From: Euryodendron excelsum
Taxonomy: Eukaryota > Streptophyta > Magnoliopsida > Ericales > Pentaphylacaceae
Direction: 5' to 3'
Length of the DNA: 64,000 nt
Assembly: GCA_033060915.1 (NCBI GenBank)
Contig: CM065388.1
Coordinates: forward strand, 26,964,501-27,028,500
A program made the translations under genes and the position numbers. A model generated the notes under the pieces. It did not search any database, was not told the origin of the DNA, and saw nothing but the letters and a program-made list of their open reading frames with translations. Positions 44,250 to 55,374 of this stretch are shown in pieces; position 1 is the stretch's first letter; each line of letters opens with the position of its first letter.

Positions 44250-44491
44250 GCTGACGTCGCGCCTTTTCTCCTTTAACTTGCACCCAAACAAAGGCTTATC
44301 ATGACCTCTTACAAGCCAACCTTTTGACCCCCATACCTGCTCCCCCGTTGCCAAATCCTTTACCCCCTACTTTCGACCCGACTCTTGTTTGTGAGTACCA
44401 TTCTGGAAGACAGGGGCATGATACGGAGCATTGTCTCTTCTTGAAGCACAAGATACAAGATTTGATCGACGCTGGAATCATCATCACTTAG
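44250..44491 (+). pseudogene. LARD Gag C-terminal part with zinc-knuckle-like motif
   Basis: In a different frame from the capsid part, this reads FSPLTCTQ... then LQANLLTPIPAPPLPNP, then CEYHSGRQGHDTEHC (44390-44434) and LKHKIQDLIDAGII before a TAG at 44489. C-x2-H...GHDTE-x-C followed by K-IQDLID-G is a hallmark of Tat/Ogre Gag C-termini. Stops and frame changes at 44070-44250 separate it from the upstream ORF. Confidence 0.8.
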
Positions 44492-47068
44492 GAACCATGC
44501 GATGAAGCATAGAAGAAATTGGTGTGATTCTAGGACCTCTCTGAAGGGCTTTTTTCCAAAGTGCAATAAAAAGGGAAGTTTTCATAAAATTCGTCTGTTT
44601 TCTTCTCATCTCTCTATTTCTCGCATATCTTCTTTAAATAAACATTGCATGCCATGTAATCATATTTCTACATGAAAAGGTGTAGTCTCTAGTTCATCCC
44701 CTTTGTCTCATACTCTTGTGGACGATTATTACTTTTAGGGATTCTTCCCCATTTTGGTAAATGACTCGATTTAAAGGATGGGATAGCATGGGCAACCCAT
44801 TTAAAAGGGGTGAAAACCTTTGAGAGACTGAGAGAGAGAGAGTGAGAGATAGGAGGAAGGCAATCTCAATAAAGAGGTGCGAATTCTATTGAAAAAGCGA
44901 CACTTGCATGATATCCTGGCTAGGCGATGGGTAGCCGAGTCCCAAAATGATGAGAAGTCATTGTTCTATTTATCCTAAATAAACACTACCCCTTGCTCAA
45001 CCCACTAGAGCCGTAACTGATTTTTATTCAGATGTCCCCAAACCAATAACCATCCCCCACACCGGGGTAAGCACAGAGTAGTTGATTCGATAGAATATGT
45101 AGGGATTCACTGGCCGAAACACATCATCCTTAGAAATATTGTCTAAATTTTGTACAAAGGCTTTATGGACTAAGCAATTCAATTTGAAATGATTAGAGAC
45201 CCTCAATTCTATTACCATACACAAAAATATTCCCTTTGCTTAAATCACTAGTGCCTCGCAGGAAGCGGAAGTTTTCTTTTTGTCAATCCTGATCTGAAAC
45301 CATACCCCCACACTGGGGCAGTCAGGCAGCAGAAGATCTGGCAGAGAACGTCATCAACCATCAAGCTGAAGTAATGTAAAGGCTCTATGGATCAAGCAAT
45401 CTTATTCAAAATAAAGAGAGGCCATCATTTCATTTCCCATACAGTTAAAAGAAATCCCTTGCCAAACCTGTTGAGTCATCTATCCTTTTCCCGAAAAAAC
45501 CCAACCTAGGGATCACCGCCCATATTGGGTAGATTGAACCGCCAAGGAAAAGGTCTAAAGAAAAAGGATCGAAGAATTAGTCGTTCCATAAAAGAAAAGA
45601 AAGGACAAGGTAAAGAAAGGGAGTTGCCAAGGGGCAAGAGGCCAAAAAAAAAAAAAAAAAAGAAAAATCTATCTAAAGAAAGGCCTGAAGAAAACCATGA
45701 TTGAGTTATCTTCAAAAGCATAATAAGAAGATCAAATGAGAAGGGAGTCATGTTTCCCTCAAAAAGCACATGGAAAGGGTGAAAGAAAAGAGTCATTTTC
45801 ACCGTGAGAAGTATATGGTCAAAAGCAAGAAGGAAATATAAAGGTGATCCTAGGTTACAAAGAAACCCAGTAAAAGAAATAGGTTTGAGCCTTTACCCTT
45901 TCTTGTTAAACCCTAACCTATGGCCTGCATTACAACCCTACTAAAGTCCACTCTGATTGAGAAAGATTGCTTGATCTAAATGAGCTAGATATGTTTCTGA
46001 AGCTAGAGGAGGATATTAGGGGATGAAACCCCACTGGAAGACCAACCAAGGATGGTGCGGATCTAAACCTTACTGGAAGTAACGTCAAATTTGAGGCTAC
46101 ATATCCCGTTCATTCATAAACCCCTTAACCTAGCCTATGTTACGGTCCAAATTAAAGTCCTCTCTGATCAGAGAAAATTGTTTAGTCCAAATAAGCCTGA
46201 ACAATACCAAGACAAGCAGGGTGAGAAAGAAGAATAGGAAGGAAATGCAAGGGGCAATCTCATGCTCCAAGATGTGCTCAGATGGTTTCAGTTTAAACAA
46301 CCCACTAAAAGAAGATCTTTGAGCTTGAATATCCCTTTATTTCTTACAACCCCTAAACCCATCCTACATTACGGTTCTAAAAGAAGTCTTCTCAGATTGA
46401 GGGCTTAGCTATTTATCGCTCTGCAAAGGGCATGCGAGTTGTCGCTCGAGCCATGGTGGCATTTTGGAGATCTGAGAGAGAAAACCAAGTGAGATCAGAA
46501 AAACCTCAAACAGCAACCCTGTAGAAAGTAGGGATAAGATAGCAAACCAAAAGGTCAAAATTCCTGGAGAATGGTGCAAATGCTATCACACCCCGATATG
46601 AATGAGACAAAACTGAATGGGGCAGAATCTTGGAAAGGAACAGAATCCTGAGAGTATGGGCCCAAGGGGCAATCCTGGGGTTTTCTTTGTAAATAGTTTA
46701 TGCACATGTAATACTGATACATCCATGACATGTATAACTTGTACATCCATTTGGATTCTTGTGTAGTGTGTATCTATTCATGCATTCAACTGCACTCCTG
46801 TATGAACCTACTCATTTGTAAAGAAGTAGGTTGTGCATTTAATTCAATTTTTGCATAAATCTGTGCATTTATTACAAAAAAAAAAAGGAAAAAGGAAAAA
46901 GAAAAAAGAGGGGACACTGCATTTAATTCCTGTATGTGCATGCATTCAATTCCACTTTTGCGTGAACCCGTGCAGTTATAAAAAGTAGGACACGCATTCA
47001 ATTATATTCTTATCTAAACTATGCGCATTCATAAAAATAGATCATGTATCTAATCCCGTGTGCAGTCA

Positions 47069-47100
<32 letters not shown>

Positions 47101-47340
47101 TATGACATGCGTTCACCCTTTACGGTGGCATTTTTAAGTTATTTTTGTACAAAACTCACCCTATGTCTTTCTCTCTCTCCCAAATAGGAAATAAGGAACA
47201 AGGTAAAGTACAAAATGGAGCTAAAAAGCCATCCTGCGATCAAGTAACCTTAGACATTTCCAACTTTGGCATACACCTTAGCAAGTTCAGACTTCCCTAG
47301 TCGACAAAAAGCAAGGACTAGGGCAATGGCCCACCCTCGA
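44492..47340 (+). repeat. LARD post-gag region: non-coding, with diverged tandem repeats
   Basis: No pol motifs. Imperfect repeats of about 220 bp appear twice around 44990-45480 (AAAGGCTTTATGGACTAAGC at 45158 and its variant at 45377; CCCACACTGGGG-type block in each) and about three times at 45900-46400 (GCCTGCATTAC 45923, GCCTATGTTAC 46133, TCCTACATTAC 46362). A ~60-bp unit with GCATTCAATT recurs at 46775-47065. (GA)n at 44828-44852, poly(A) at 45643-45661 and (TA)n at 47079-47103 are simple repeats. Confidence 0.65.
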
Positions 47341-47344
47341 CCTC

Positions 47345-47760
47345 CCTAACCAACCTTGGACTTCCCCAGTGGAGCAGCGTTTCGCCAGACGGAGTGCCGG
47401 TTCAAGAGGTATCAGCATTCAACCTTGGACTTCCCCAGTGGAGCAGTGTTTCGCCAAACGGAGTGCCAATTCAAGAGGTATCAGCATTCAGTCTTGCACT
47501 TCCCCAGTGGAGCAGCGTTTCGCCAGACGGAGTGCCGGTTCAAGAGGTATCAGTAGTCAACCTTGGACTTCCCCAATGGAGCAGCGTTTCGCCAGAAGGA
47601 GTGCCGGTTTAAGAAGTATCAAAAGTCAGTCTTGGATTTCCCTAGAGGAGTAGTGTTTCGCCAGATGGAGTGCTAGTTCAAGATGCATCAATTTCCCCTA
47701 GAGGAGCATTGTTCTGCCAGATGAAGCGCCAGTTCAAGGAGCATTAATTCCCTAGAAGAG
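47345..47760 (+). repeat. 69-bp tandem repeats near the LARD 3' LTR
   Basis: CTTGGACTTCCCCAGTGG recurs at 47356, 47425, 47494, 47563 and 47632, exactly 69 bp apart, then decays through two shorter units to about 47760. Since 69 is a multiple of three, all three plus frames stay open (66-94 codons); I treat these ORFs as artefacts. Confidence 0.92.
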
Positions 47761-47890
47761 TGTCATTTTTACGAGATAAAATACAAAGCATCGACCAGCT
47801 ACTCGAGGTAACTGTTCTTTGAATTCCTATTATTTTCAAGTCCCCCCGATCGCCTCGCAGTCAACATGGGGCTTTTACTTTATCGTTTTC

Positions 47891-47911
47891 TGTCTTTGAC
47901 AAGCAAAGACA
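47891..47911 (+). promoter_or_regulatory. Perfect hairpin before the LARD polypurine tract
   Basis: TGTCTTTG (47891-47898), loop ACAAG, CAAAGACA (47904-47911): an 8-bp perfect stem ending where the polypurine tract begins. It could mark or protect the plus-strand primer region; that role is inferred. Confidence 0.7.
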
Positions 47912-47927
47912 GAAAAAGAGGGGCAGC
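47911..47927 (+). promoter_or_regulatory. LARD polypurine tract
   Basis: AGAAAAAGAGGGGCAGC, directly before the 3' LTR start TGTAAGC at 47928. Position and composition fit the plus-strand primer. Confidence 0.88.
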
Positions 47928-50900
47928 TGTAAGCACCCCATTTTTGCCCACTCGGCAATCTTCGAACTGACCAAGCTCACGTTCACACATCACATGCATA
48001 TTTAGACTCTAAGCCTGTCTTTTAAACTTGAATTTAGTCCACCAGTCGCTTCTCGGGCCCGTAGGGCCTACTTGAAGCAAAATGACCCTTTTACCCTTGG
48101 TGGGCCGGTCTCCTTTTCCGACCACACCAGCTTTGGAAATCAAACCGGCAACCTCTGGGAACATTCTAAATAATGTTTCTAGATCCCAAGTCTTCTTCCG
48201 AGACAGTCCGAGTCTGTCACGGCAGTTTCCCGGTCCGGTTGACCGTTTTGCCCCTAAAGGCCCGATTGACCTTTCCGACACATCTTATCCTCACTTTTCA
48301 AGTCAAATACCTCCAGGACAATATTTTAAGTGTTCCTGCTCCTTTCCGGCCTTCCGGGTCATTTTCGGCTCCTTCAAATCATTCCCCGACTTTCCGGAGT
48401 CACTCCTAGTGAAGCCAGGCTAAAAATTGCATGGTAGTCACTAGTACAGGCGCCCAAATCTAGTCAAAGATACGTCGCTTGCCGACCTTAAACCTTTCCT
48501 AATTGGCTGGCGCCACTAGTAGTGGCGCGAAGCCAAAAAATGGCCTGGCGCCACTCCTAGTGGCGTTAGTGTAAAATTTGGCCTGGCGCCACTGCAACAG
48601 GCGCCAGTGTTGTCCAACCTCTATAAATACAGAGCCTCATTCAACGTGAAAGGGATCCGCAAACTCAACCTAAAAAATCATATATTTCGATACACAGAGC
48701 TCGAGCACTCCCTAAACCCTAGCCTCCTTAGGTTCTTCAAACCCTAGCCACCATACACAGACCCTAGTCTCATATACACTCCTATACATCCCCATACACT
48801 CATACACTAGCCTTCAACCATCCTTTGAAGACTTGAAGAGCTGCAACCTAAAGCTTGAAGACAACTCTTGAAGATTGAAGACAAAAATCAAGACGAAGGC
48901 TGAAGATCGAAGACAGCACGACGCGCAAAATAAACAAGACATACGGTAGGCTCCCTATTTAAATTTCCGCACTTCCCCCCTCTCTCTTCTCTCTCCTAAC
49001 CCACTTGAGTTTTCTCTATTTTAATTCCCTATCTCTTTCCCCCCCCCCCCCTTTCTTTGCATGCTTGAAATAAGGGGATTCTCGGTCCATGTGTAGGATT
49101 GGGCTATTGGAGAGTCACCGTGTCGGGGGCTTTCTTCTAGTCTAACCAGAGACCACGTGGGTCCGGCCCCCTTGATTATGTGATGAAGCCTTAGCCTTGT
49201 ATGGTCACGACCCCAAATTGTATTGTGCATATCATAGTCCTGCATCTTCCAATATTCGTTTTCAAAGTCGTTTTCAAACTTGTTTTCAAAATTGCATCAA
49301 AATCTCTTTTTCAAAAACTTGTTTTCAAAACCACAATTCTAGGGTGATTCTAGCCTTTCCATGGCTAGGGTTGCTTTAGAAAAGTGTTACATTAAAAGTG
49401 ACCTTTTTGGTCTATATTTTCAAATCTTATTGTTTTTCAAAACCACTTTCTTAAAGTGGTTCTAGCCTTCATATGGCTAGAATCGCTTTATGAAAGTGAG
49501 ATGTTTTCATACTTTCCAAAAAGCTCTCTTTTCAAAAATCCCTTTCTAAAAATCTCTTTTTCAACATACTTTCCTAAAACTCTCCTCTCCAAAATCGTTT
49601 TCAAAAACTCCCTTCCAAAATCTTTTTTTTTTTTTAAAACTCCCTTTTTCAACTCCTTTGGGAAATCCTCTCCCCAAAATCCACTTTCTAAAAACGTTCC
49701 CCAAAAATCTTTCCAAAATCCTCCTTCTAGAAGTTCCCCTCTAGGATTTTCCTTCTAAAATCTACGTTTCTAAAAACACACTTTCCAAAACTCCTTCTCT
49801 TTAAAATCCTTTTCCAAAAACTCCCTCTTCAAATTCACTTTCCAAAAACTCCTCCCTAGGATTCCCTTCTAGAAAACCTTCGTTTCCAAAAACGCACTTT
49901 CCAAAAACTCTTTTCTTAGAGCCCAAGTCAAGCCTTAGAGCCACAATTAGGAAACCCTAATTTTCTTTCCAAAAACATGATTTTCAAACTTTGCCCCAAA
50001 CCTAGGTTTTCCAAAATCTCTTGTTTTCACATCCAAACTATACATGTTTCCAAAACCTCTTTTCTACGTCAAAACTATAATTTTTCAAATCTAGGGTTTC
50101 TAGAATCTCCTTTTCTAAATCCTTGCCAAATCCTATCTTCCCTTTAGGAAACCGAATCAAATCTCCCCGTTTAGGAAACTAGATCCCGTCCTCCGTTTTG
50201 GGAAACAAAATTAAATCTTTTCTTTTAGAAACCAAATCCAATCCCTTCCAAATCCAAGTCTTTCCTAATTCAAATTCTTCCTAAATTTCCACTTTCTTAA
50301 ATCTTAAATTTCCTAAAACTTTCAAATCTTTCTTTAAACATTAAGTTTTCAAATCTTCCCTAAAATTCAATCCTTTCCTAATTCTACCCTCTTTGCAAAT
50401 CTCAACTTTCCAAATCTAAGTTTTCAAACCTTCCCTAGTTTCAAACCTTTTCTAATTTCAAGATTTTCTAAAACTCAAATTCTAAAACTCTCCAAATCTT
50501 AAACTTTCTAAATTTCAAATCTTTCCAAATTCAAACTTTCCTAAGTTGAAACTTCCCTATCTAAAAACTTTCTAAATTCTAAACTTTCCTAAACTTCAAA
50601 TCTTTCCAAATCTAAAATTTTCTAAACTCAAAACATTCTTATTTTCAAAACTTCCTCGTTTTCTAAACTTTTCCACTTTCAAAACTTCCCTTTTTCAAAA
50701 CATTCCAAAATTCAAAACTTTCTTAACTTGAAACTTTCTAAATTCTAAATCTTTCTTAAACTAAACTTTTCTTAATTCAAAACATTTCTAAATTCAATAC
50801 TTTCCCATTTCAAAACTTTCTAAAGTGAAAACTTTCCTAATTCAAAACTTTCCTAATCTCGAAACTTTCTTAATTTGAAAACTTCCCTAAGTTGAAACTT

Positions 50901-52091
50901 TCCCAATTCGAAAACTTTCCAAAAATAAAACTTTCCTAATTCGAAACTTTCTTAAATCGAGTCTTTCCTAATTCGAACCCTTCCTAAATCCAATCCTTTC
51001 CTAAATCTTCCAAGTCCAACATTCGAGTCAAATCTTTCTAAATCTTTCTAAATCTCAAGTCTTTCCTAAGTCTCCTATCTTTCCTAAGTCTAGGTTTCTT
51101 AAACCTCGATCTTTCCAAAACCAGTTTAGTCTTCTCAATTTCAATTTCCAATCTCCTCTTCTAATCTCAAGTCAAATCCAATTTTCAATTCAATCTCTTT
51201 TTTCCAATCCAATCTCTCTCTTCAAATCAATCTATTTTCAATTGAACTCCGGTCCGAACTACGACTGACCTGATTCCCCCAAAGGGATACGTAGGCAACC
51301 TTCATAGGTGCGGTCACAATACTTTTCAAACTTTCAATTCCACCCTCATGGGTGCAGTCTCTAAATTTTTCAAATCTCAAATTCCAATCAATTTTCAAAA
51401 TTCCAATTTCGAAATTTCTATTTTCAAATTCCTATTTCCAAGTTTTCAAACTTTTCAATTTCAAATTCCATCTCTTCAAATCTATTTTCAAATCAAATTC
51501 TTTTCAAATTTATTTCCAAATCTATTTTTCAATTTTCTTAACTTGCACTTGCATATCATGCATCATGATAATTTATAAACATTGTTTTTTAAAGTGGATA
51601 GGATTGGCCAATAGTTAGGTGAAGACTCTCGTAGGTGAATCTAGGGTAGATTGACATGTAGGTACCGAAAGGGCAGGGTAGGGTGATAGCTTAATGCGTC
51701 TTCCCTGCACGTAACCAACCTCCAAACCTAGATCACTGATTTCAAAGACCAAAAGGAGTTATTTTTCTAAAAAGGGCTAAATGTTTTCCAAAGGTTGCCA
51801 AACAACCTGTTTTCCTAAAAAACCCTCTCTTGAGGAGATATTTTCAAAATCGTTTTTCAAAAACCATAAGTGTAGTCTTCGGATTATTCTTAGTTTTTAG
51901 GTGACCTAACTCACCTTAATCAAGTTAGGTGGCGACTTCAAATCTTTTTCAAAAGCCCTTTATTCAAACCAATTTTTCAATTCAAACCTAGTCGCACTCA
52001 TTCTTCTAGGAGGGTGAGTTCTAACGAGAGAGTACAGCATTTTTCCCACTTAGGTGAGTATTCCTCGAGTGCGAAAAATCTGGGCGCAACA
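47928..52091 (+). repeat. LARD 3' LTR
   Basis: 4,164 bp, TGTAAGCACCCC to GGGCGCAACA. Same internal order as the 5' LTR (boxes 48508-48606, TATA 48622-48629, G-poor tract 49220-51560, hairpin near 51905). By eye it differs from the 5' LTR only by scattered substitutions and small indels, for example a longer C-run near 49040 and about 25 extra bases near 50650. Confidence 0.95.
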
Positions 52092-52854
52092 CAAGACAAT
52101 TCTCACTGGACATAGACAAGGCAATATTTACATTTTCAATCTTAATGATTTATCTTCATGCAAAATGGAATGTTTTGCTGCTATGAATAGTGATGAAAGT
52201 TGATTGTGGCATAGAAGACTTGGTCACTTTAGTATGAGCATACTTTCAAAGGTTTCTAAAAATGATTTGGTCAATGGTCTTCTAAAAATAAAATTTGACA
52301 AAGATAGAGTTTGTGATACTTGTCAATTAGGAAAGCAAACTCGAATTTCTTTCAAATCCTTAAATATGCTCACTACCTCTAGGCCACTTCAACTATTGCA
52401 TATAGACTTATTTGGACCAACAAGGACTTTGAGTCTTGGTGGTAAACAATATGCACTTGTTATTGTTGATGATTATTCTAGATTTACATGGACATTTTTC
52501 TTAGCTCATAAGGATGAGACAATTGTTTTCTTCACAAAATTTTGTAGAAAAGTCCAAAATGAAAAAGGAATTTCAATTACTTCTATTAGGACTGATCATG
52601 GAGGGGAATTCAATTGTAAAGCTTTTGAAATGTTTTGTGATGAAAATGATTTTGATCACAATTTCTCAGCTCCTAGAACACCTCAACAAAATGGGGTTGT
52701 TGAGAGGAAAAACAGAGTTTTAGAAGAAATGGCTAGAACCATGCTTTGTGAAAATGGTTTACCAAAATACTTTTGGGTTGAAGCTGTTAACACAGCTTGT
52801 TATGTTTTAAATCAAATTTTATTTAGAAAGTTTTTGAACAAAACCCCCCTATGA
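52092..52854 (+). pseudogene. Copia B pre-integrase remainder and integrase
   Basis: Continues directly from 37437 (GHRQGNIYIFNLNDLSS), showing the LARD split this gene. A TGA at about 52201 precedes LWHRRLGHFS. The zinc region (WHRRLGH, CDTCQLGKQ) and the core residues LLHIDLFGP (about 52400), RTDHGGEFN (about 52590) and NGVVERKN (about 52690) are all present. Open from 52204 until a run of six C at 52844-52849, which shifts the frame at NKTP. Copia B's later residues continue in another frame. All catalytic residues are intact in the open part. Confidence 0.92.
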
Positions 52855-53350
52855 ACTTTGGAAAGAAAATAAACCAAATGTCTCATACTTTAAAACTTTT
52901 GGATGTAAATGCTTTGTATTGAATAACAATAAAGACAACCTCGGCAAGTTTGATGCCAAATCCGATGAGGGTGTATTTCTTGGCTATTCAACACATAGCA
53001 AGGCTTATAGAGTCTTTAATAAGAGGACTCTAGTGGTTGAAGAATCAGTCCACATTACTTTTGATGAACTTAACTCTTCTTCGAAGAATATTGAAAGTGA
53101 TGATGCAGATGAGCTAGAACCTGAATTGGAAAAGATGGACATCTAACCAAGCTCAAATGAGAAACCACAAAACGAACGAGAATTACAAGGAGTTCTTACC
53201 AGCCAACAAGAAATTAATGAAGGACTACCTAAGGAGTGGAAGTTTGTGCATAACCATCCTACGGAACAAATCCTAGGTGATCCTTCACAAGGTGTAAGAA
53301 CTCTTCCACTATCAAAAATATATGTAATCATCTTGCATTCTTATCTCAAA
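52855..53350 (+). pseudogene. Copia B pol linker (SH3-like region)
   Basis: After the frameshift the sequence reads ELWKENKPNVSYFKTFGCKC and, at 52919-53146, GKFDAKSDEGVFLGYSTHSKAYRVFNKRTLVVEE (read in parts: FDAKSDEGVFLGYS, AYRVFNKRTLVVEE). This is the segment following integrase in copia pol, then an acidic linker with stops leading to RT. Confidence 0.85.
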
Positions 53351-54310
53351 TAGAGCCTAAATGTTTTAATGATGCTGAACATGATGAAGTTTGGATAAAT
53401 GCAATGCAAGAGGAATTAAACCAATTTGAAAGGAATGAGGTGTGGCACCTTGTTCCTAGACCTAATGATCATCCAGTTATTGAAACTAAATGGGTATTTA
53501 GAAACAAAATGGATGAATCTGGAATTGTGGTGAGGAACAAGGCAAGACTTATTGCTCAAGGTTATAGTTAAGAGGAAGGTATTGATTTTGATGAAACCTA
53601 TGCCCCTGTAGCTAGACTATAAGCCATTAGATTATTACTTGCTTTTGCTTGTTTTAAAGATTTTAAATTGTATCAAATGAATGTTAAAAGTGCATTTCTA
53701 AATGGTTTTATCACTGAAGAAGTTTTTGTTGAACAACCACCTGGTTTTGAAGATCCAAAACTTCCTGACCATGTTTTCAAACTCATAAAAGCTTTGTATG
53801 GTTTGAAGTAAGCCCCAAGGGCTTGGTATGAAAGATTAAGTAAGTTTTTGATTGAAAAAGGCTTTTCTAGAGGAAAAATAGATGCAACTCTTTTTATCAA
53901 AATAAAAAACAGTGTTATGCTTATAGTACAAATTTATGTAGATGATATTATATTCGGTGCTACTAATGAATCGCTTTGCGAAGAATTTACTAAGTGTATA
54001 CAGGGAGAATTCAAAATGAGTATGATGGGAGAGCTCAACTACTTTCTCGGAGTTCAAATCAAGCAATCAAAGGAAGACATCTTTATCAACCAAGCCAAGT
54101 ACATCAAGGACTTAATCAAAAAGTTTGGCATGGAAGATGCAAAGCCTATAAGTACTCCAATGAGTACTACAACGAAATTAGATAGCGATGAGAAAGGTAA
54201 GTCAATAGATACTAAGCTTTATAGAAGCATGATAGACTCTTTATTGTATCTAACTACTAGTAGACCTGACATAATGTTTAGTGTCTGCCTATGTGCTCGC
54301 CTTCAATCCA
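53351..54310 (+). pseudogene. Copia B reverse transcriptase
   Basis: RT starts around WINAMQEEL (53395) with TKWVFRNKMDESG and DETYAPVARL. In-frame stops at 53569, 53620 and 53809; the first and last fall where glutamine is expected. From 53848 the frame is open through the catalytic IYVDDIIFGA (about 53935), GELNYFLGVQIKQ and SLLYLTTSRPDIMFSVCLCARLQ. The stretch is colinear with copia A. Confidence 0.93.
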
Positions 54311-54882
54311 GTCCTAAAGAATCTCATGTGATTGCTGTAAAGGGGATATTTCGTTATCTTAACTACACATCAAATCTTGGATTATGGTATCCAAGAAATA
54401 CATGTTTTAATTTGAATGCTTACACTAACGCTGACTATGCGGGGAGTAAAGTTGATAGGAAGAGCACAAGTGGCTCTTGCCAACTCCTAGGCAACATGAT
54501 TGTATCTTGGTATAACAATAAACAAAATTCAGTTGCTCTCTCCACAGCTGAGGCTGAATATGGAGCAGCTGGTAGTTGTTGTGCACAAGTGTTGTGGATC
54601 AAACAACAATTAGAAGATTATGGAATCTTGTTTGATCATATTCCTATCAAGTGTGATAATACTAGTGCAATAAACTTGACTAAAAATTATGTTCAACACT
54701 CTCACACAAAACACATTGAAATTAGATATCACTTTATTCGTGATCATGTGCAAAAAGGTGATATTGAACTTGACTTTGTGTGCACTAATATGCAATTAGC
54801 TGATATCTTTACTAAACTATTAAGTGAAGATCGGTTTTGTATGATTAGAAGAGAATTAGGGATGAGTGATCCTTTATCTTAA
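54311..54882 (+). pseudogene. Copia B RNase H, open to the pol stop
   Basis: Same frame as the RT. YTNADYAGSKVDRKSTSG, SVALSTAEAEYGA, CDNTSAINLTKNYVQHS and HIEIRYHFIRDHVQKGD are typical of copia RNase H, ending ADIFTK and FCMIRRELGM with a stop at 54880-54882. This domain has no inactivating change that I can see; upstream breaks inactivate the polyprotein. Confidence 0.92.
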
Positions 54883-55374
54883 AATGTGTTTGATTTGAGT
54901 GAAATTTTTGTTTTGAATGTTTAAATGTGTTTATCATTCATATGAAATACTTTTCTTGAACTTATGATGCATTATATGATCATATTAAGACAATCTTTAT
55001 CTCAAAACTTGAAAAAGATCATTTCATGAAATCCTTATGATTCACATGCTCAGTCTAGGTGAAAGAGTCGATACTTTATTTCATAAAGTCGGCTCATCAC
55101 AATAGTGGACTCAAATTATGTCACTAACAAGACATGTGTCAGCTCTTTTAGTTCATGAGTCACCTCATGCTTCGGGCCTATATACTTTGACGAAGCCCAC
55201 TTTACAAACATTCGAAATTTCCCTCTCACTCTTTTTCTCTCTCGCTCCCCTGTTCGCTCCAAAACCCAACCGTCACTCTCAACCATCACAAATCTTCATT
55301 TCAAACTCTTTATAAACCCTAATCGACCCTAATCGACTACTTTCCATTCTCACTATACCGTCCTTTCTCCTTCA
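54883..55374 (+). other. Copia B spacer between pol and extra ORF
   Basis: No supported ORF. At 55055-55175 it carries GAGTCG, GTCGGCTC, GTGGACTC, GTCAGCTC and GAGTCACCTC motifs like those of the LTR minisatellite, then a pyrimidine-rich leader (55200-55370) before the ATG at 55375. This could be an internal promoter or leader for the extra ORF; inferred. Confidence 0.5.

Larger units (their letters stand above)
37438..52091 (+). mobile_element. Gag-only Tat/Ogre-like LARD retrotransposon, 14.65 kb
   Basis: A complete non-autonomous element: 5' LTR 37438-41569, 3' LTR 47928-52091, CAAGA duplicated at 37433-37437 and 52092-52096. It has a tRNA-Arg-type PBS, a Tat-type gag, tandem-repeat-rich 3' region and polypurine tract. 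Between gag and the 3' LTR (44492-47927) I find no protease, RT (YVDD/FADD), RNase H or integrase motif in any frame. It must use enzymes from a related autonomous element. The two LTRs look nearly identical, so it is young compared with the copia hosts. Its LTR lacks the 81-bp repeats of the long solo LTRs. Confidence 0.93.

Noticed and set aside
45506..45802. 98-codon minus ORF with poly-F
   Set aside because: Arises from a poly(A) run at 45643-45661; no recognisable domain.
47079..47103. (TA)n run as a possible regulatory site
   Set aside because: Simple microsatellite in a non-coding part of the LARD with no other signal.
47356..47653. Repetitive ORFs in three frames with 23-residue units
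   Set aside because: Product of the 69-bp array; all three frames are open at once, so no frame shows coding preference.
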